From Temnothorax longispinosus (lineage: Eukaryota; Arthropoda; Insecta; Hymenoptera; Formicidae), in NCBI RefSeq assembly GCF_030848805.1, contig NC_092368.1:7056238-7120237 (forward strand): a DNA stretch of 64,000 nucleotides, given 5' to 3'. The notes below the pieces were generated by a model, which saw only the letters and a program-made list of their open reading frames with translations, made no database searches and had not been told where the DNA came from. This document shows positions 10,496 through 23,900 of the stretch, piece after piece. The translations under genes and the position numbers were made by a program. Positions within the stretch are counted from its first letter, which is position 1, and each line of letters starts with the position of its first letter.

Positions 10496-13400
10496 ATGTA
10501 TAATTTAACGGAAGGAGCGTTGGAGGTAAATCTGTTGAAAGCATTGTATTGTTATTGCGTTGTATTTGTGTAACAATCGACATTTCATCGTTTCAGAGAA
10601 TCATGCGGGGCACGGACGTCGAGAAACCGGTGCTCCAAATATTGGTGAGTATAGAATTCAGTAGCAAGATTTTGTAACTTCTTAACGACAGTTTCGGTAT
10701 CGTTATGCAGGTACTATATACGGTAAAAAAGCTGCGCAACAATACCGAAACTGTCGTTAAGGAGTTACAAGAATCCCATTTCTGATCTGTCACGTCCTCG
10801 TAAGTCGGCGCATCAAAATTATTTATCTCGAAAACATGACTTTTTTTACAGAGCAAGGTCTACTCAGCAGAGTCAGGACAATTGCTTCTGTCATTTTTAT
10901 GTAGATTTTTATCTAACTTTAAGTGTTTGTTATATCTTGATATATTATGCATCATGACTCATGATATATATGTCTATCACATTAGAAATATTTCAATTGT
11001 TAAGTAAACATTTTAATTGTAAAAAAAATTATGATGTTGCACAGGACTGATGCTTTGGATGTGCAAGAGAAGTATTCTACTTTGTAATTTTCAGTGAATG
11101 CTATTCTAATAATCGTGTAATAATTTTACAGGGTTACAAAAAACTACCAAGAACCGTTAATAAGGATGGTGGCGCTACTGATCGCTACAGATTGCTAGTG
11201 TCCGATGGACAGAGGTTAAACTCGTTCACCATGTTGGCAACTCAATTAAATAATCTTATCACGGATGAAATTTTGACCGAGAATGCAATCTGCAGAATAT
11301 TAAACTATCACTTGAGTTCAGTGAACAACGGTGGCAAAGAAAAGTATTATTTACACCTTACTTTTTGCATTAAAATAAGTAAATAATTCAAGTGTCAAGC
11401 ATATTTTTTTCTATTAGACGCGTGATACTGATATTGGGTATCGAGGTGTTGGTTTCTGGCAGTGAAGTTGGGTACAAGATAGGCAATCCAACTAATATAG
11501 ACATTAAATCAGATGCTGAATCCACATCTACATCCACAGCTGCAAGTTCTCCTTTTCCAACTAGTGAGTATATCGTTGGCTTGCGCCAATTGTGTCTAGA
11601 ATAAATTACCAATTAACTTGTGTTTGCAATATTTTTTTGAATGGATTTTTTAAAATCTGTTTTGCTAATAGATGGTGCAGCCAAAAGGAGTTCTTCAAAT
11701 CATTATGCCTCTTCTGATATATCTACTACACCAATCGCTGCATTAAGTCCTTACCAAAACAGGTAAGAGAATTCTATTCTGTATAAAATATATTTAAAAA
11801 TACACAACATTGAAGATGGAGGGACAATGATAAAATTGTTTTTAGATGGGTGATCAAAGTTCGTGTGACTAATAAGTCTCCAATCAGAACATGGAGCAAC
11901 TCCCGTGGAGAAGGCAAGCTTTTTTCCATGGATCTGATCGATGAAAGCGGCGAAATTCGATGTACCGCATTCAGAGATCTATGTGACAAGTTCTATGACA
12001 TGATAGAGGTACGCGTCATATGACTGAAATCAACGATGGGTATATGAAACTTTTTCTCCATGAAGGATTAAGTTGTCGAGTGTTTTTATTTATACAGCCT
12101 GGAAATGTGTATTATATCTCGCGGTGCACACTGAAGGCAGCGAACAAACAGTTTAATATGTTGAAAAACGATTACGAGATGACGATGACCGGCGATACAG
12201 AGATCGTCCCTTGCCACGAAAACAGTGATGACATCCCGACGTTGCAGTTTAACTTCTGTCCCATAAGTCAAGTAGAAAACAAAGAAAAAAATGTCTTAAT
12301 AGGTACAGTAATAAAAGCTAATTGAATCTTAAACATTGGTTACGTTAATCAAATGATTTTTTTCATCGTTAATGTGTATCCTCGATAATTTTATCTATAT
12401 CAATTGACAACATTTATTTCTTGTTATAATCTTATCTCTAAACTAAATGGCAATTAAATGTTATCTCTAAGTATCAATTGCAAATCGCCCTGCATTAAAG
12501 TTTTACTGTATACGATAATAAATAACAATTTGAAAATTTGAAATATGATATAAAATAAGATTTGGTAAATATATAATTGGATTAATTTGAAAATTATGGG
12601 TATAATGATTCATTTGTAATAGATGTCTTGGGCGTCGTTACAACTTTCAACGATGTACAACATATTATGCAACGAACTACCGGCCGAGAGCTCTTGAAGA
12701 GAGATGTTAATATCGTTGATGACAGCGGCACAATGGTGAGCAGTTTATTGACAGATTTTAACATTTTGCTGTTACGGGTGAATAAACAAAATTGTCTGTT
12801 AGGTGTGCGTTACACTGTGGGGAAAGCAAGCCGAGGACTTTGATGGTTCTAATAATCCGATCTTAGCCATTAAAGGAGCGCGTGTCGGCGAATTTAATGG
12901 TGGAAAAAATTTATCCCTTATAAATTCCTCCGTACTTGAAAAGGATCCTGATCTTCCTGAAGCACACAGGTATATTCAAGCTGATTCTGAATTAAGGCAA
13001 TTCTAACTTCGTAATTATAATTAAAATTTATTTGTAATTGAGAGAAATAACCTCATTTTACGTTTGCTCTTTATGTAATTTTTAACGTTAATTAATTTCT
13101 TAATTATGTCTTTTATTAGAATTTATTGTTATTTAGATTGGCGTTTCTAAATTTCTTTGAAAATATGCTGTTGTGAATATATAATTTTGGAAATCCAATA
13201 TAATTACATAAAAACACAGTATAACATTTATATGATACATATTTCAGATTGCGCGGATGGTACACTGCAGTCGGCCATTCGGAGAACGCTAAATCATTGT
13301 CTAGAGCAGGTGGAAGTGGTGACTTCAACGCGCCGTTGTGCACTTTCCAGGAGGCGACCGAAGCTCGATTGGGGGAAAAAATGAATCTCCCAGATTCATT

Positions 13401-14271
13401 TACAGTGGTGGCGATCGTTAACATGATTCGCGTGGAAAATGCCATCTACAAGGCGTGTCCCGTAGATGGTTGCAAGAAGAAGGTGAATAGTACGCGACAC
13501 GAATAGAATTTTTAAAATATTTCCAAACTATTTCAAAAAATACGAGTTACTGTAAAACTTGAATTTAATTTCAGTTAATCGATCAATCTACCGGAGTATT
13601 TAGATGCGAAAAGTGTAACAAGGACTATCCAAATTTCACGTATCGCTTGCTGGCAAGTGTATGTATATTGTCTTCGCATGGTTCTTGTTTATTTATATTG
13701 AAAGTATCTTCTGATATCTGTTCAGTTTATTGTAACAATTCTCAGATGAGTGTAGTAGACGCAACAGGCAGTCGCTGGATAACTGCCTTCAGCGAAGATG
13801 CTGAGAAAATATTAGGCATGTCGGCGCAAGAGTTGGGGGAATTAAAGGAAAACGATAACGACGCTTATATGCAGAAATTCGACGAAGTGAATTTCAAGAG
13901 GTTCTTATTCAGTTTAAGGGCGAAATCAGAATTTTTTCAGGTAATCGATACAGTGTACATTTTATCATATTAATAAAATTTTTTCCACAATTTTCTCTTA
14001 ATTTTCATAGCAGTCTATTTTTTACCATTGTATAAGTCATATTCTAAGTTAATCTTATATTCAGTGGTATTATATATTTTTTTCACATATGTATATTAGA
14101 AAATAATATATTAATACATTTTCTAACAATTTCTACGTTTTCCAGGATGAGATGAGAATAAAACACGTCTGTACGTCAGTCGCGCCGCTAAATTACAAGA
14201 CTTACCTAGTACATCTGATAGACAAAGTCTCCAAGTTGGTACACATCGAGAAATTGGAATCTACTAAATAA
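10496..14271 (+). CDS. RPA1: Replication protein A 70-kDa DNA-binding subunit, complete, 13 exons
   Basis: RPA1 is the large subunit of the heterotrimer that coats single-stranded DNA in replication, repair and checkpoint signalling. Exons: 10,496-10,525; 10,597-10,644; 11,132-11,343; 11,418-11,563; 11,672-11,762; 11,846-12,008; 12,098-12,302; 12,623-12,735; 12,803-12,969; 13,248-13,482; 13,575-13,658; 13,746-13,940; 14,146-14,271. They sum to 1,815 nt (604 aa plus stop; human 616), with GT-AG sites and consistent phases. The start MYNLTEGALE matches the family. DBD-F occupies about 1-110, a Ser/Thr-rich linker about 111-175, DBD-A from W177, DBD-B from about 290 and DBD-C from about 420. The DBD-C zinc ribbon has Cys 462, 467, 481 and 484, with the same spacing as human RPA1. 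Intron 2 contains a MITE. The exon 3 donor (gtatta) is the weakest; I placed it by phase. Confidence 0.95.
10666..10778. mobile_element. Palindromic MITE inside RPA1 intron 2
   Basis: The inverted arms ttgtaacttcttaacgacag and ctgtcgttaaggagttacaa belong to the same family as the elements at 22,665-22,804 and 56,418-56,555, which also contain the loop motif agctgcgcaac. It is non-coding. Confidence 0.7.
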
Positions 14272-14584
14272 GATTTCGTACGTTTTGTTAAAAAGAAGTT
14301 TAAGAAGATGATTAAGCTTATAAGTTTGTGCGTTTAATTGAAGTATTATGATTGTTTCTGTATTTTTTCCAAGTGTCTTTTATTTAGATCGTTTCTATTA
14401 TTCAATGAAATTCGATTATTATTCAATGTAAAATAAGAAAACCGAATGCATCACGTAAGATAAAATTAAAATTATATTAATCACATTAATCGATTATCGT
14501 TACTTTCCACCAAGATATTTATAATTTTTTTTGTATTATGATTATAATATCACATTTATTGTACCTGCAACACGATTTTTGTAA

Positions 14585-14590
14585 AATAAA
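14585..14590 (+). terminator. Probable RPA1 poly(A) signal
   Basis: AATAAA lies 314 nt after the RPA1 stop codon in AT-rich sequence and is followed by a T-rich stretch. No other strong AATAAA lies nearer on this strand. Confidence 0.55.
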
Positions 14591-15245
14591 TTTCTGATTT
14601 ACACATTGATGTTCGCGTTTTTATTAATTGATCAGTAACCAATATGATTGGAAAATATGTTTCACTACTGTCGTTGCCTCAGCTTTCTCTTCAGATCCTA
14701 AGATTCTTACAGAGTCTCTTCAGAATTATTCCGTACAACAGCGATGTAATAACTACCTAGATTGTAATGTGAAATGTAATTTTTGTCGCGTTGTGAATAT
14801 GTGTTCTGACACAAGGTGCGATAAGATCGTTACGCAAAGCGGATATCCTTATCAGAAAGATGGCTTGTCACACTGTAAGATTCCGATTTATCTTTGATAG
14901 TGTACAATTGAATTTTCAAGTTCTTAAGATTCCGCAAATCGTTCGTAGTTATCTCCGTGTATTCTTTTGGTTTGGACGACGACTCCCGAATCTCGAAGGA
15001 AATCGAAAGAACGAAGGACTCGGAGCGGCATACAATATTTGATAGTTTATTATTTGCCAAGAAGTAAAATACACAGGCATTTGTTATAATGGTACTGCCG
15101 AGGAGTAAACTTCTTTTTCTTTTTTATACGATATACGGTATCGTAAATAACATCTAGCGACATTATAATCAGTACTAAAAAGAGAGAAGCTGGTCTCGTG
15201 TCCCGCCTTTTTCCCTGCTTACATCAGTAACTTTACAATTTACAA

Positions 15246-15560
15246 ATGCGTTTCCCAAGCGCCGCCTTCCTCATTCTCGTCGCCAGCTTTACATCCGTCG
15301 CCGTTCTGCTGCGTACGGATTGCACGAGTGCCTCGATCAAGAATTACCCTCCACAACACCTTGCACGTCTGCACGGTGGTCCCAAGTACGTACATTTGTT
15401 TCTCGCACTCGTATTTCGCGGTAAGTACATACACGAGGAGGTGACTCGCACCTCCACGCACGTTTCCGAAGCAGGAATCGATCGCGATGGAACGAGTTCC
15501 GACGGCTTAATCGCAAAATCAATTGACACTTTGGATCAACTATCATTTCATGAAGTCTAG
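15246..15560 (+). CDS. Possible small secreted protein (104 aa) or its first exon
   Basis: The frame starts in an acceptable context (acaaATG) and opens with a classical signal peptide: MRFPS, then a hydrophobic run AAFLILVASFTSVAVLL. A polar region follows (SASIKNYPPQHLARLHGG). The stop at 15,558-15,560 is followed immediately by AATAAA (about 15,564). A strong internal donor (gcg|gtaagta, near 15,420) means the real gene could splice away after about 58 codons. It lies between the convergent RPA1 and SNAP-25 genes. I do not recognise the family, and a chance ORF is possible. Confidence 0.35.
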   Translation: MRFPSAAFLILVASFTSVAVLLRTDCTSASIKNYPPQHLARLHGGPKYVHLFLALVFRGKYIHEEVTRTSTHVSEAGIDRDGTSSDGLIAKSIDTLDQLSFHEV

Positions 15561-16088
15561 AAAATAAATCAAAAAGGAAAAAAAATGCTACAAACTTTTT
15601 TTTTTCTAGATATTTCAGTTATCGTATATCCAATAATTGAATAAGAAAAAATATAATCACGTTTATGTTAATATAAGAATATTATTGAAAGTACGTGATT
15701 CCAGCGCCGATCGGAATGTAAAAGTTGGATTCGATCTCGTGCCACAGTATCGATTCCCGAAAGTTTTACGCCTCTAGTCGCAAATTGAGGTCGCATATCA
15801 CATTGCCGGCAGTTCCGCTGGAGCTCTTTCGATCTCCGTTAACGTTAACTCTCGATGCGATTAGCTATGTCAAAATATGTAATGTCGCTTAGGAGATATG
15901 GAATGTTTTTCCGTATTCGTATACAGAGTGCCCCCCGGATATGTCGAATATTTCTTCAATTTCGTCAATTTTTACTCGACACATCTCGACATATTTGCCA
16001 ATGAATATTCTGGGGAAATCCTGGAGCGAAAACGATTAATTAATCGACGAGTTTATAAAATTTAATACTCGATCCAAGCTGATTACCT

Positions 16089-16600
16089 AGACAGCACCAT
16101 GTCCAAAATCGGGACATAAGACGTCTTAAAGACGTCATTAGGTCGATATTATACAGAATGGCTGTCTTGGCAGTGTTTTATGCCTTAAGTCTTTGTCTTA
16201 TGTAACGCACAATACTGTACAGTATTGTGCGTTAAGGCCTTCACACATAAAATGCCGTAAGGACGTAAAACGTAAGCGTAAGAAAATCGATCAATCCCAA
16301 TCAAGTATTTTCCCCTTCTGGAGTTACGGACAGCACAATACTTGATTGGGATTGGTCGATTTTCTTACGCTTACGTTTTACGTTCTTACGCGATTTTATG
16401 TGTGAAGGCCTTTACATAAGAAAGACTTAAGGCATAAACACTGCCAAGACAGCCATTCTGCTTAGACCCTTAGATCTTATATATTTAAGATCGTCTTACG
16501 TCTATAGTCAAAGGCAGTCTTAAGACTCCATCCAACCAATAAAATGAGCTGACTGAATACCGGCCATAGACATATCATTTCATGGACATGCGTGCTGTCT
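16089..16600. mobile_element. Three palindromic elements nested inside one another
   Basis: The outer ends read agacagcaccatgtcc on the left and ggacatgcgtgctgtct on the right. Inside are inverted ends cagaatggctgtcttggcag (16,156 and about 16,460). Inside those, a third pair reads ggccttcacacataaaat (about 16,234 and 16,410). Each pair is a good inverted match, giving the order of insertion outer, middle, inner. None is coding. Confidence 0.75.
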
Positions 16601-17537
16601 GGAAAAATATTAATTTCAGGACCAATTCTAGTACATAAAATAAATTCTTCCATCTTAATCCTTGAAATCAAATTCATCGATTTTTATTGAAACTAAACGA
16701 TTTCAAATACTGGGAATTGCCTCGAACGTAAAATTGTATTCAAAACAAACGCTCTTATTCCTTCGTCTCGATCAGTTCCGGGGCAGGCGCATCCGACAGT
16801 CCCGGGACACTCTGCGCATTTACAGAAGAGCATAATTTTTATCTTAAATTCCGGATTTCCTGCGCTTCTCATGCGCTGTTCGTCCCTCGCGTCATTATTC
16901 GTGTTATGTAATCTCTCGTTCGCGCAAGATCCCTCTTTCGCTCTCTCTTTCTCTCACTCTCTCATACGCACATACGCATCTTTCTTATCTCATCCTCCTC
17001 ACTCCGTTAGTTTTTTTAAATCGTCGTATCTCTACTGATCTATCTACCTAATTACCTGTTCTATACATTATTTGTGTGTACGTTTGTGTGAGTAGGTGTT
17101 TAAAATGTACCACATAGACCTGCTTCGATATGACTTAATCGTCGGGATAAAAAGGGGCCGGGGGAGGAAAGATGAGGACAGTAATAAGGGGAAAGGGGCG
17201 GATAATATTCATAAAATAAGTACGTAATCTCGCAATAGGCGGTGTTAAACAGTAACGACGAATTTAACAAGTACAATATTGCTCGATCTCGTGTTATATT
17301 TATATATTTATACGTATGTATATTTAGATCTATTCTTTACTCGTTTATTTATGTATAATATATGTATAATATGTAATAAAGATCCTCTCCGCTCTCTCTC
17401 TCTCTCTCTCTCTTCTCTCTCACTCGCTCGCTCGTTTGAAATAGCCTTCTTTCGCACCCCTCGTCTCTCATCTATTTGGAGCTAATTAAAAAAGGGCTCA
17501 CCGCGTTCGCTCTCTATACGGCTATGTATATGCATAA

Positions 17538-17538
<1 letters not shown>

Positions 17539-17585
<47 letters not shown>
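17539..17585. repeat. (CA)n microsatellite
   Basis: About 23 uninterrupted CA units. Confidence 0.95.
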
Positions 17586-17588
<3 letters not shown>

Positions 17589-17616
17589 TAAATGACGTAT
17601 GCACCCCGGCCGTCTT

Positions 17617-17721
17617 CCCAGACAGCACGCATGTCCAAAATCGGGACATAAGATGTCTTCTTAAAGATGTCTTTAAAACGACTTATGTCCCAATTTTGGA
17701 CACAGTGCGATCTGGGCTGCT
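17617..17721. mobile_element. Palindromic MITE of the agacagcac family
   Basis: The arms cagcacgcatgtccaaaatc and gattttggacat-like sequence are inverted (tgtccaaaatcgggacataa versus ttatgtcccaattttggaca). It is the same family as the outermost element at 16,089-16,600. Confidence 0.75.
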
Positions 17722-17962
17722 TCTGCCACGTTATTTTTAACGTCCCGACCCATGCGGAATCAGTCTTCCCTTCGACGAGGAACTTCATCGGCAACTTTCA
17801 AATCTTCAACATCGCATGTCTTTCGAAAGCTATCGGTGACACGAATACCGTCGTCGAAGGAAACGAAGGATCACAAGATTAACCAAGATGTCTATTTATA
17901 ATTATTTAAAATCTTTCTCGACCTAAGTGATCACTATACGCCTAATAATCTCGCGTCGTAGC

Positions 17963-18009
<47 letters not shown>

Positions 18010-19484
18010 CTCATTCTCGGAATTCATACGAACTCTGTCACTCCTCTTGTAACACATTCGTTCGACGAAGCGTTCAAAGGGCATTTTTTCCCTCTCCGAG
18101 AGAAAGCAAAGGACAAGCGAAATCGAAAAGGCTACGCAGTTATTTGTGCTCGATCCTTACTAGCCGCGCCGCTTGAGATCGACACCCGTTGGCTATTGTC
18201 TGCTCTCTTGGCATCTCAAAAGTGCACAGCGCGCTAAAAAGGAGGAAAAGTCGCGATAGGTGCAAAAAACTTCGATACTCGGATCTCGTAATTTGTGACA
18301 AATTGGTGAACTAGCAAATTTACAAAACTATATCGATGAATTACTCTACCCCGGCCCTGGCGTACCTCTTAAAAATTGTCGCGATACCAATAAGAAATTC
18401 ACTACGTGAGAACCTCTCGCTATCTCTAGCTGTTTTAGTAAGGTTCACTCCAGGATCATGAGTGATCCAGGTTGTTCAGGATCACCGACGGATGTCAATT
18501 CTCGAGCTGCGTCAGGTTTCTCTACCGACCTCCTCTCCTCATCGTATGATTTAACAAGGTAGGTACGTCGCCCTCGTGTAAATACAGTAATGTACAATCT
18601 TTCTTTGGAGTTAAACCTTACTGTGATCTCGGCGCGATTGGCGCAAAAGGGGAGAATTAAGGGACAGGGCGGGTGAGCTGGATTGGATAGAGGCAAGGGA
18701 GGGTTAAGGGAGATAACACCTACGTTCTACGAGCTGTCGAATGCGAGTCGAGCTTTAAAAAAAAAACGACGAAAGAAGACCTCGCTTTATCTGCAGCTTC
18801 AACTGACTCCTAATAATCAACGTGGCTGAATGCGTTATCTTCGTTGCTTCGATTATCTCGTCATATAAGTCTTCTGCTTCTTCTTTTTCTACTTGTCCTT
18901 CTTCTTCTTCTCTCTCATCCTGCTTCCTCGTCCTTCGCGTTCGTGATTCCGCTCCCTTCCTCCTCCAAGTGTCGCCGTGATCTCTTCGCGTACTTATCGT
19001 ACGTGAACACCCGGCGAAATTCGCAAAACGCTCTCGAAATTACTCAATACTGACCTCGGGAATACGCGTAATCGATCAAGGGGGAAAACAACGCAGGGTC
19101 CCCCCTTGTATTTCGGGGGAGACTCGAGGGAGAGGGAGATTAGGATGTTGCTTCTTTCGTTTGTAGACAGGATCGTTGACACGCTTCGAGGGTGATCCTC
19201 GAGTGCAAATTGTAATCGCGGAGAGCGGCAATATACGATGAGACAAATAAATAAAGCTTGTACTCGAAATGTTTTTTCTAAACGGGAGATAAGTGTAATA
19301 ATTTTTGTACTATTATCTTGTTCCTTTCTCTTTTTTCCCCTCCGTTTGTTTCTTGCGCTTTCGATACAATCCCGTCCTACTCTCTAGAGTCGATTAAACC
19401 GAGAAAATTGAATTAATTGCTGCAATTTTTCGTGCATTTAATCTTCCCGGTATGTGTACGTGTATGTACGTGTGTGTGACTAAC

Positions 19485-19670
<186 letters not shown>

Positions 19671-20184
19671 TATTAATTTTTATTTAAGTTCCATCGTTCA
19701 ACGCGCTAACTCTGCCGGCATAGAGAACGAAGCTGTTCGTTCCCGAACCGGAGATTGGATTTTAGCGTTTTTTCCGTTTTTTAAACTACGCGATAACTCG
19801 ACGCTTTTGCCATGCTAGAAAAAGATTTCATCGGCTTCTTCGTTGTGATCGGTACAATAAGACTGTTCCGTTAATCTTAAGTTAGAGATCCGTTTTTAAT
19901 CCAGCTTTGATGACCGATTAGCCATCATCTAAATGCCTCGAAACATTCGCCTCGAATCTTCGAAGCTCTGCATCGGCGGATTATTGCCATTGTAAAGACA
20001 AAAAGCCCGTCTCGGAGATTAAATCTAATTTTTAGTTGCAAAATGTGAATTAGTAAGGTTAAAGATGGAAAATTAAATTGGATGTTTTCGACGCTAAATG
20101 AGGAACCGGACTTGTACGGTCAGATCTGAAGCCGAAAGTCAGATGCAATCTCCGAATTTGTAACGTGCGAATTTGCTTCGTATA

Positions 20185-20552
20185 TTAACCCTAAACTTGC
20201 GAAAGCTAAGAAAGTAAAAAAATTTCGTTATACGAAGGAAATGCAGAGTAGATACTCACCAGTTCACCGACAACCAATTCAGCGTTTATTTTTCTTTCAC
20301 GTCGATTTTCTCCGCATTATCGTTCGCGGAGTGTATTATAATTTAATATAATATAGCTTAAGAAACTGTGCCAAAAATCCGAAAAACGTCCCAAAGATTC
20401 CAAGTCCCTTTACATATCGTCGCGATGATTTTTAGACGCCTATGGCGATGTGACGCGTGATTCAAACGATCTCTTATTACGAACGAAAAAGGACATTACG
20501 AAATTCTAAGAATTATAGTTTACAGAATCCACTCAGTCAAGTTTAGGGTTAA
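20185..20552. mobile_element. TTAA-flanked element with ttaaccctaaacttg ends
   Basis: Left end ttaaccctaaacttg and right end caagtttagggttaa are inverted, with TTAA at both edges. No ORF of note. It lies about 350 bp downstream of the distal SNAP-25 stop codon and so probably in or near that 3' UTR. TTAA targets suit piggyBac-like elements (family knowledge). Confidence 0.7.
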
Positions 20553-20754
20553 GTATTTTCATTAAGTATTACATATTCTGACGATACCGAGCTCGAAAAG
20601 TACCGGCCGGTACTCGGTATCGGTGAAGATGAACGAAAAAACAACGTTCTAACAGACGTAACGCGATTATAGATCGCGAGTATACGATCGAGTAGACTGT
20701 CGAATGTAATTGTGCTGATTGTTGTTGGTGTCGATGTTGTTGTTGTTGCTATTG

Positions 20755-20809
<55 letters not shown>

Positions 20810-20816
20810 GGTGTTG
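20755..20816. repeat. (TTG)n microsatellite, read as (CAA)n in the SNAP-25 3' UTR
   Basis: About 20 TTG units begin 83 nt beyond the distal SNAP-25 stop codon on its transcript side, followed by a gtt/ggt-rich extension to about 20,835. The apparent polyglutamine and polyleucine ORFs are shadows of the repeat. Confidence 0.9.
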
Positions 20817-20898
20817 GTGGTGGTGGTGGTGGAGGGTGATGGTGGTGACGCTCGTGGCGGCCGACGGGGCGCGGATAGTCGACAGAGAGTGTGGCCGC

Positions 20899-20961
20899 TT
20901 ACTTGAGTAGTTGATGGGCTCGCTCGTTGGCCACCTGTATCCTCGTCTCGTTTGATTCACC
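20899..20961 (-). CDS. Snap25: SNAP-25 terminal exon, distal form (GESNETRIQVANERAHQLLK)
   Basis: Acceptor cacgcag, then 20 codons GESNETRIQVANERAHQLLK and TAA. It is the same length and phase as the proximal terminal exon and differs at three of 20 residues (Q for A, E for Q, Q for A). It is followed in the transcript by a (CAA)n tract. Both exons can follow the 274-nt exon directly, so they are alternative last exons. Confidence 0.9.
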   Translation of the reverse strand, partial: GESNETRIQVANERAHQLLK

Positions 20962-23900
20962 CTGCGTGTCAAAGAACAAGAAAAAACAAGAACGCATTGT
21001 CATATATGCGAGCTGCGAACGACGAGGGTCGATCGACGATGCGGATCGAGGCTCTTCCAGGGATTGGAACCGCTTAACGCTGCGGAATCGTTATTTCTCT
21101 TGAGGATTTTACGACAAATGAGAGATTCTTGGAAAATTTGTCGCTCGTAACGTCGACGCGTTTTCGTTAGCGCGCGAAGAAACGGGGGTCGATTGCGGGG
21201 ATGTCAATTTGATGAAATGTTCTGCGGAGCGTTTTTGCGCTGACGCAGTGAATTTCGTGTTACACGCCGGGGACGAATAAAAAAAAGCTTGTTAAGAAGA
21301 ATCTCATTCGAAAATTACTTCGCTATAATGACAAATTGATTTCTATTCCGCCACACCGAAGCAGCGACAGCGAGACGCGTTTGCTAGTTGATATTTCTGT
21401 TTCAGCTGCGAATTTATTCGATATTTTCCTATCTTGCTAACAAAAAAGATAACATCGGATAATTCATCATTCAGTGTTTGCCAGTATCTAGATAAAATTA
21501 TCCAGATGATCATCTAGATAAAGAAATAGAATCATGTATTATCTTATTTACACGAAAAAAATACAAAATATATTCATCTTCATCTTAGATTAAAAAATCA
21601 TCCCAACAAACACAGAAAACACCGAGTGCGCAATTTGATAGCAAATTGCGCACTCGGTGTATTCTGTGTTTGCTGGAATGTTATCTTTATCTAAAAATTA
21701 TTTAATGTAGTAGGATTTTTATTCTTTCTGTCATTTTTTACCGCCGTTTAAATTAAATTCGATCCAGAATGCATAAAGACCTATTGTGTAAAGACCTATT
21801 TTTGAAAGAAGTAAATTATTTATACTGTAAGAATGTCATGATACTCGAAAAACAGATTAACTTCCAGTAGTAACAGAGAGGAAGATTTCTTCCGCAATGT
21901 TAAAAAAAAGAGAATAATATGCAAACAATTATTATTATTAGTGATAACATTGAAGCACTTTCGTATTTGGAATCTAAATCGAAGCACCTCCAATCTCTCT
22001 TATAAATTTTCCAAATATTAAAAATATTTTTCTTAAATATAATACATACATCCCTGTCATCGTCGGTGCCAGTAGAGCATCTTTTTAGTTTAGCAAATAA
22101 GTTTACTCCGTCGAAACCGCTTATCAGATAAAACATTTGAAACTTTTATTTTTGAGAAATAAAAACTTAAAATAAAATTGTGAGTAGGTATTGTTTTAAT
22201 ATCCCTTTTATAATCGGCGTAATTCTTTTGATAAATTTTTATAAATAGTCTCATAAATTCATCGCAGATTATTTTGAAATCATCTACGGCAAACACCGTC
22301 CGTCATTATAGCGAGATTTATTTTCACGCGTCAAACAAGCGTTAAGTTTCCGCCGCAAAATCTCTTTCCATTCGTGCGCGATTTCAGGAAGACTACGTGT
22401 CAGAAATTCTCCAAGAATCCCGAAGCTCATTTCTCAGGCTCATTTCTCCCTGCGTATACCGTACACGGCTAATAGTCGATACGGTCGCGAACATATCAAC
22501 TTGAGTCGTGCGGCTCCGCGCAAACCGTCGGGATAAAATTTCTGCTTTTTCGCGACGTGTCAAGCGTGTTAACCTGATCAACCTCGGGGAACATCGGAGC
22601 GAAAGCGACTGACAGAGAACGGTGCGGTCCCGATACCGGGAGTTCAAAAGAATTAAGGCTCATGTAGTGCGATTCTGTAACTCGTTATGCTGTCGTTATG
22701 TGCGTTTATTTTATAACGACAGTTGCGTAGGTATATAATAAAAAAGCTGCGCAACTGTCGTTATGAGAACATAACGACGCATAACGAGTTACAGAATCGC
22801 ACTACTGGGCTCTTTCCCGACATCTTGCGAGACTGTGACGTCAAAAGCGAGAAATGTTGAGAATTGACACGTTGAGTATTCTTGCATGCCATTTCCAAAT
22901 AAAAAGGTATTTGCTTAAAACAACACTTCAGATCACTTCAGCACACTTTGAAAATACTCCTAGATTAGGGTAGGTCTATCCCTTTCCCTTGACAATTAAT
23001 AAACAGCAGCAAAATGAATGTAATACGAAACCTAGTCATGCGCCTGCGCATAATCCTGCATCGTATCACATTCGTTTTACGGTTGTTTAATAACTGTCAA
23101 AAGAAAGGGATCCAGCTCGGAGTATTTTTGAAATGTACTGAAGTGATCTGTACTGTAGTGTTATTTTAAGCAAATATCTGTTTATTTGAAAATACCATGC
23201 AAGAATTTTCAACGTGACATTTCTCACTTCTGACGTTACATTCCAACATGGCCGCGGCGAGTATCCAGGAGCCGTCGGCGACAGCGACGATGACGCCCGT
23301 TCGTGACACAATCACAACGAGAATGACAGCACGTGTGATGGGTCTTGCAACAACATGTGTTATAACAATGGGAAGCGATGACACATCCCAGTGCGATGCT
23401 CTTACCGCTTGCGATAGCCACGATACATAAGTATATCACGTTTCTCCTTGTCGAAATAAAATATCCCTCGAGAGATAATTTATAAATCGTCCAGGATTAT
23501 GCTTCAGACAATGAAGAATAAAATTTAGGAATATTAGATCGCAATTAAGTTAATTATTAATTGCAGCAATTATTAAAAGGACAAATTCCCTTCTATCGAC
23601 TTCGAGATGCACAAAGTGCACTTCGAGTTTATTTTATTATAGCGACGAATTCTCTCTGACAAATTTGGAGCCGATCTTTCTCTGACCAAGAAAAAACAAA
23701 CCCCGAGACCCTCGTTGCATTTGACTCAATAAAGATTTTTCGCGAATTTACGAGTTTCGAGAGTACTGGCAAGATATATTCCTCGCGCGATCCCGGCTAT
23801 GCAAATACCAGATCGGCCATTCCCACGAAGAAGCTCTTTCGTGTATCGCGGCTATCGAGCGGCTGTTCACTGTATAGATATCGTCGTACATATCGACGGA

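Noticed and set aside
14830..15060. 76-codon minus-strand ORF just after RPA1
   Set aside because: No motif, overlapped by equally long ORFs on the other strand and no clear gene signals.
20667..20972. Polyglutamine/asparagine ORF on the minus strand
   Set aside because: It is the (CAA)n repeat plus the distal SNAP-25 exon read in another frame.
23087..23439. Overlapping minus-strand ORFs with Cys/Arg-rich sequence
   Set aside because: They cross the composite repeat and show no motif or splice support.
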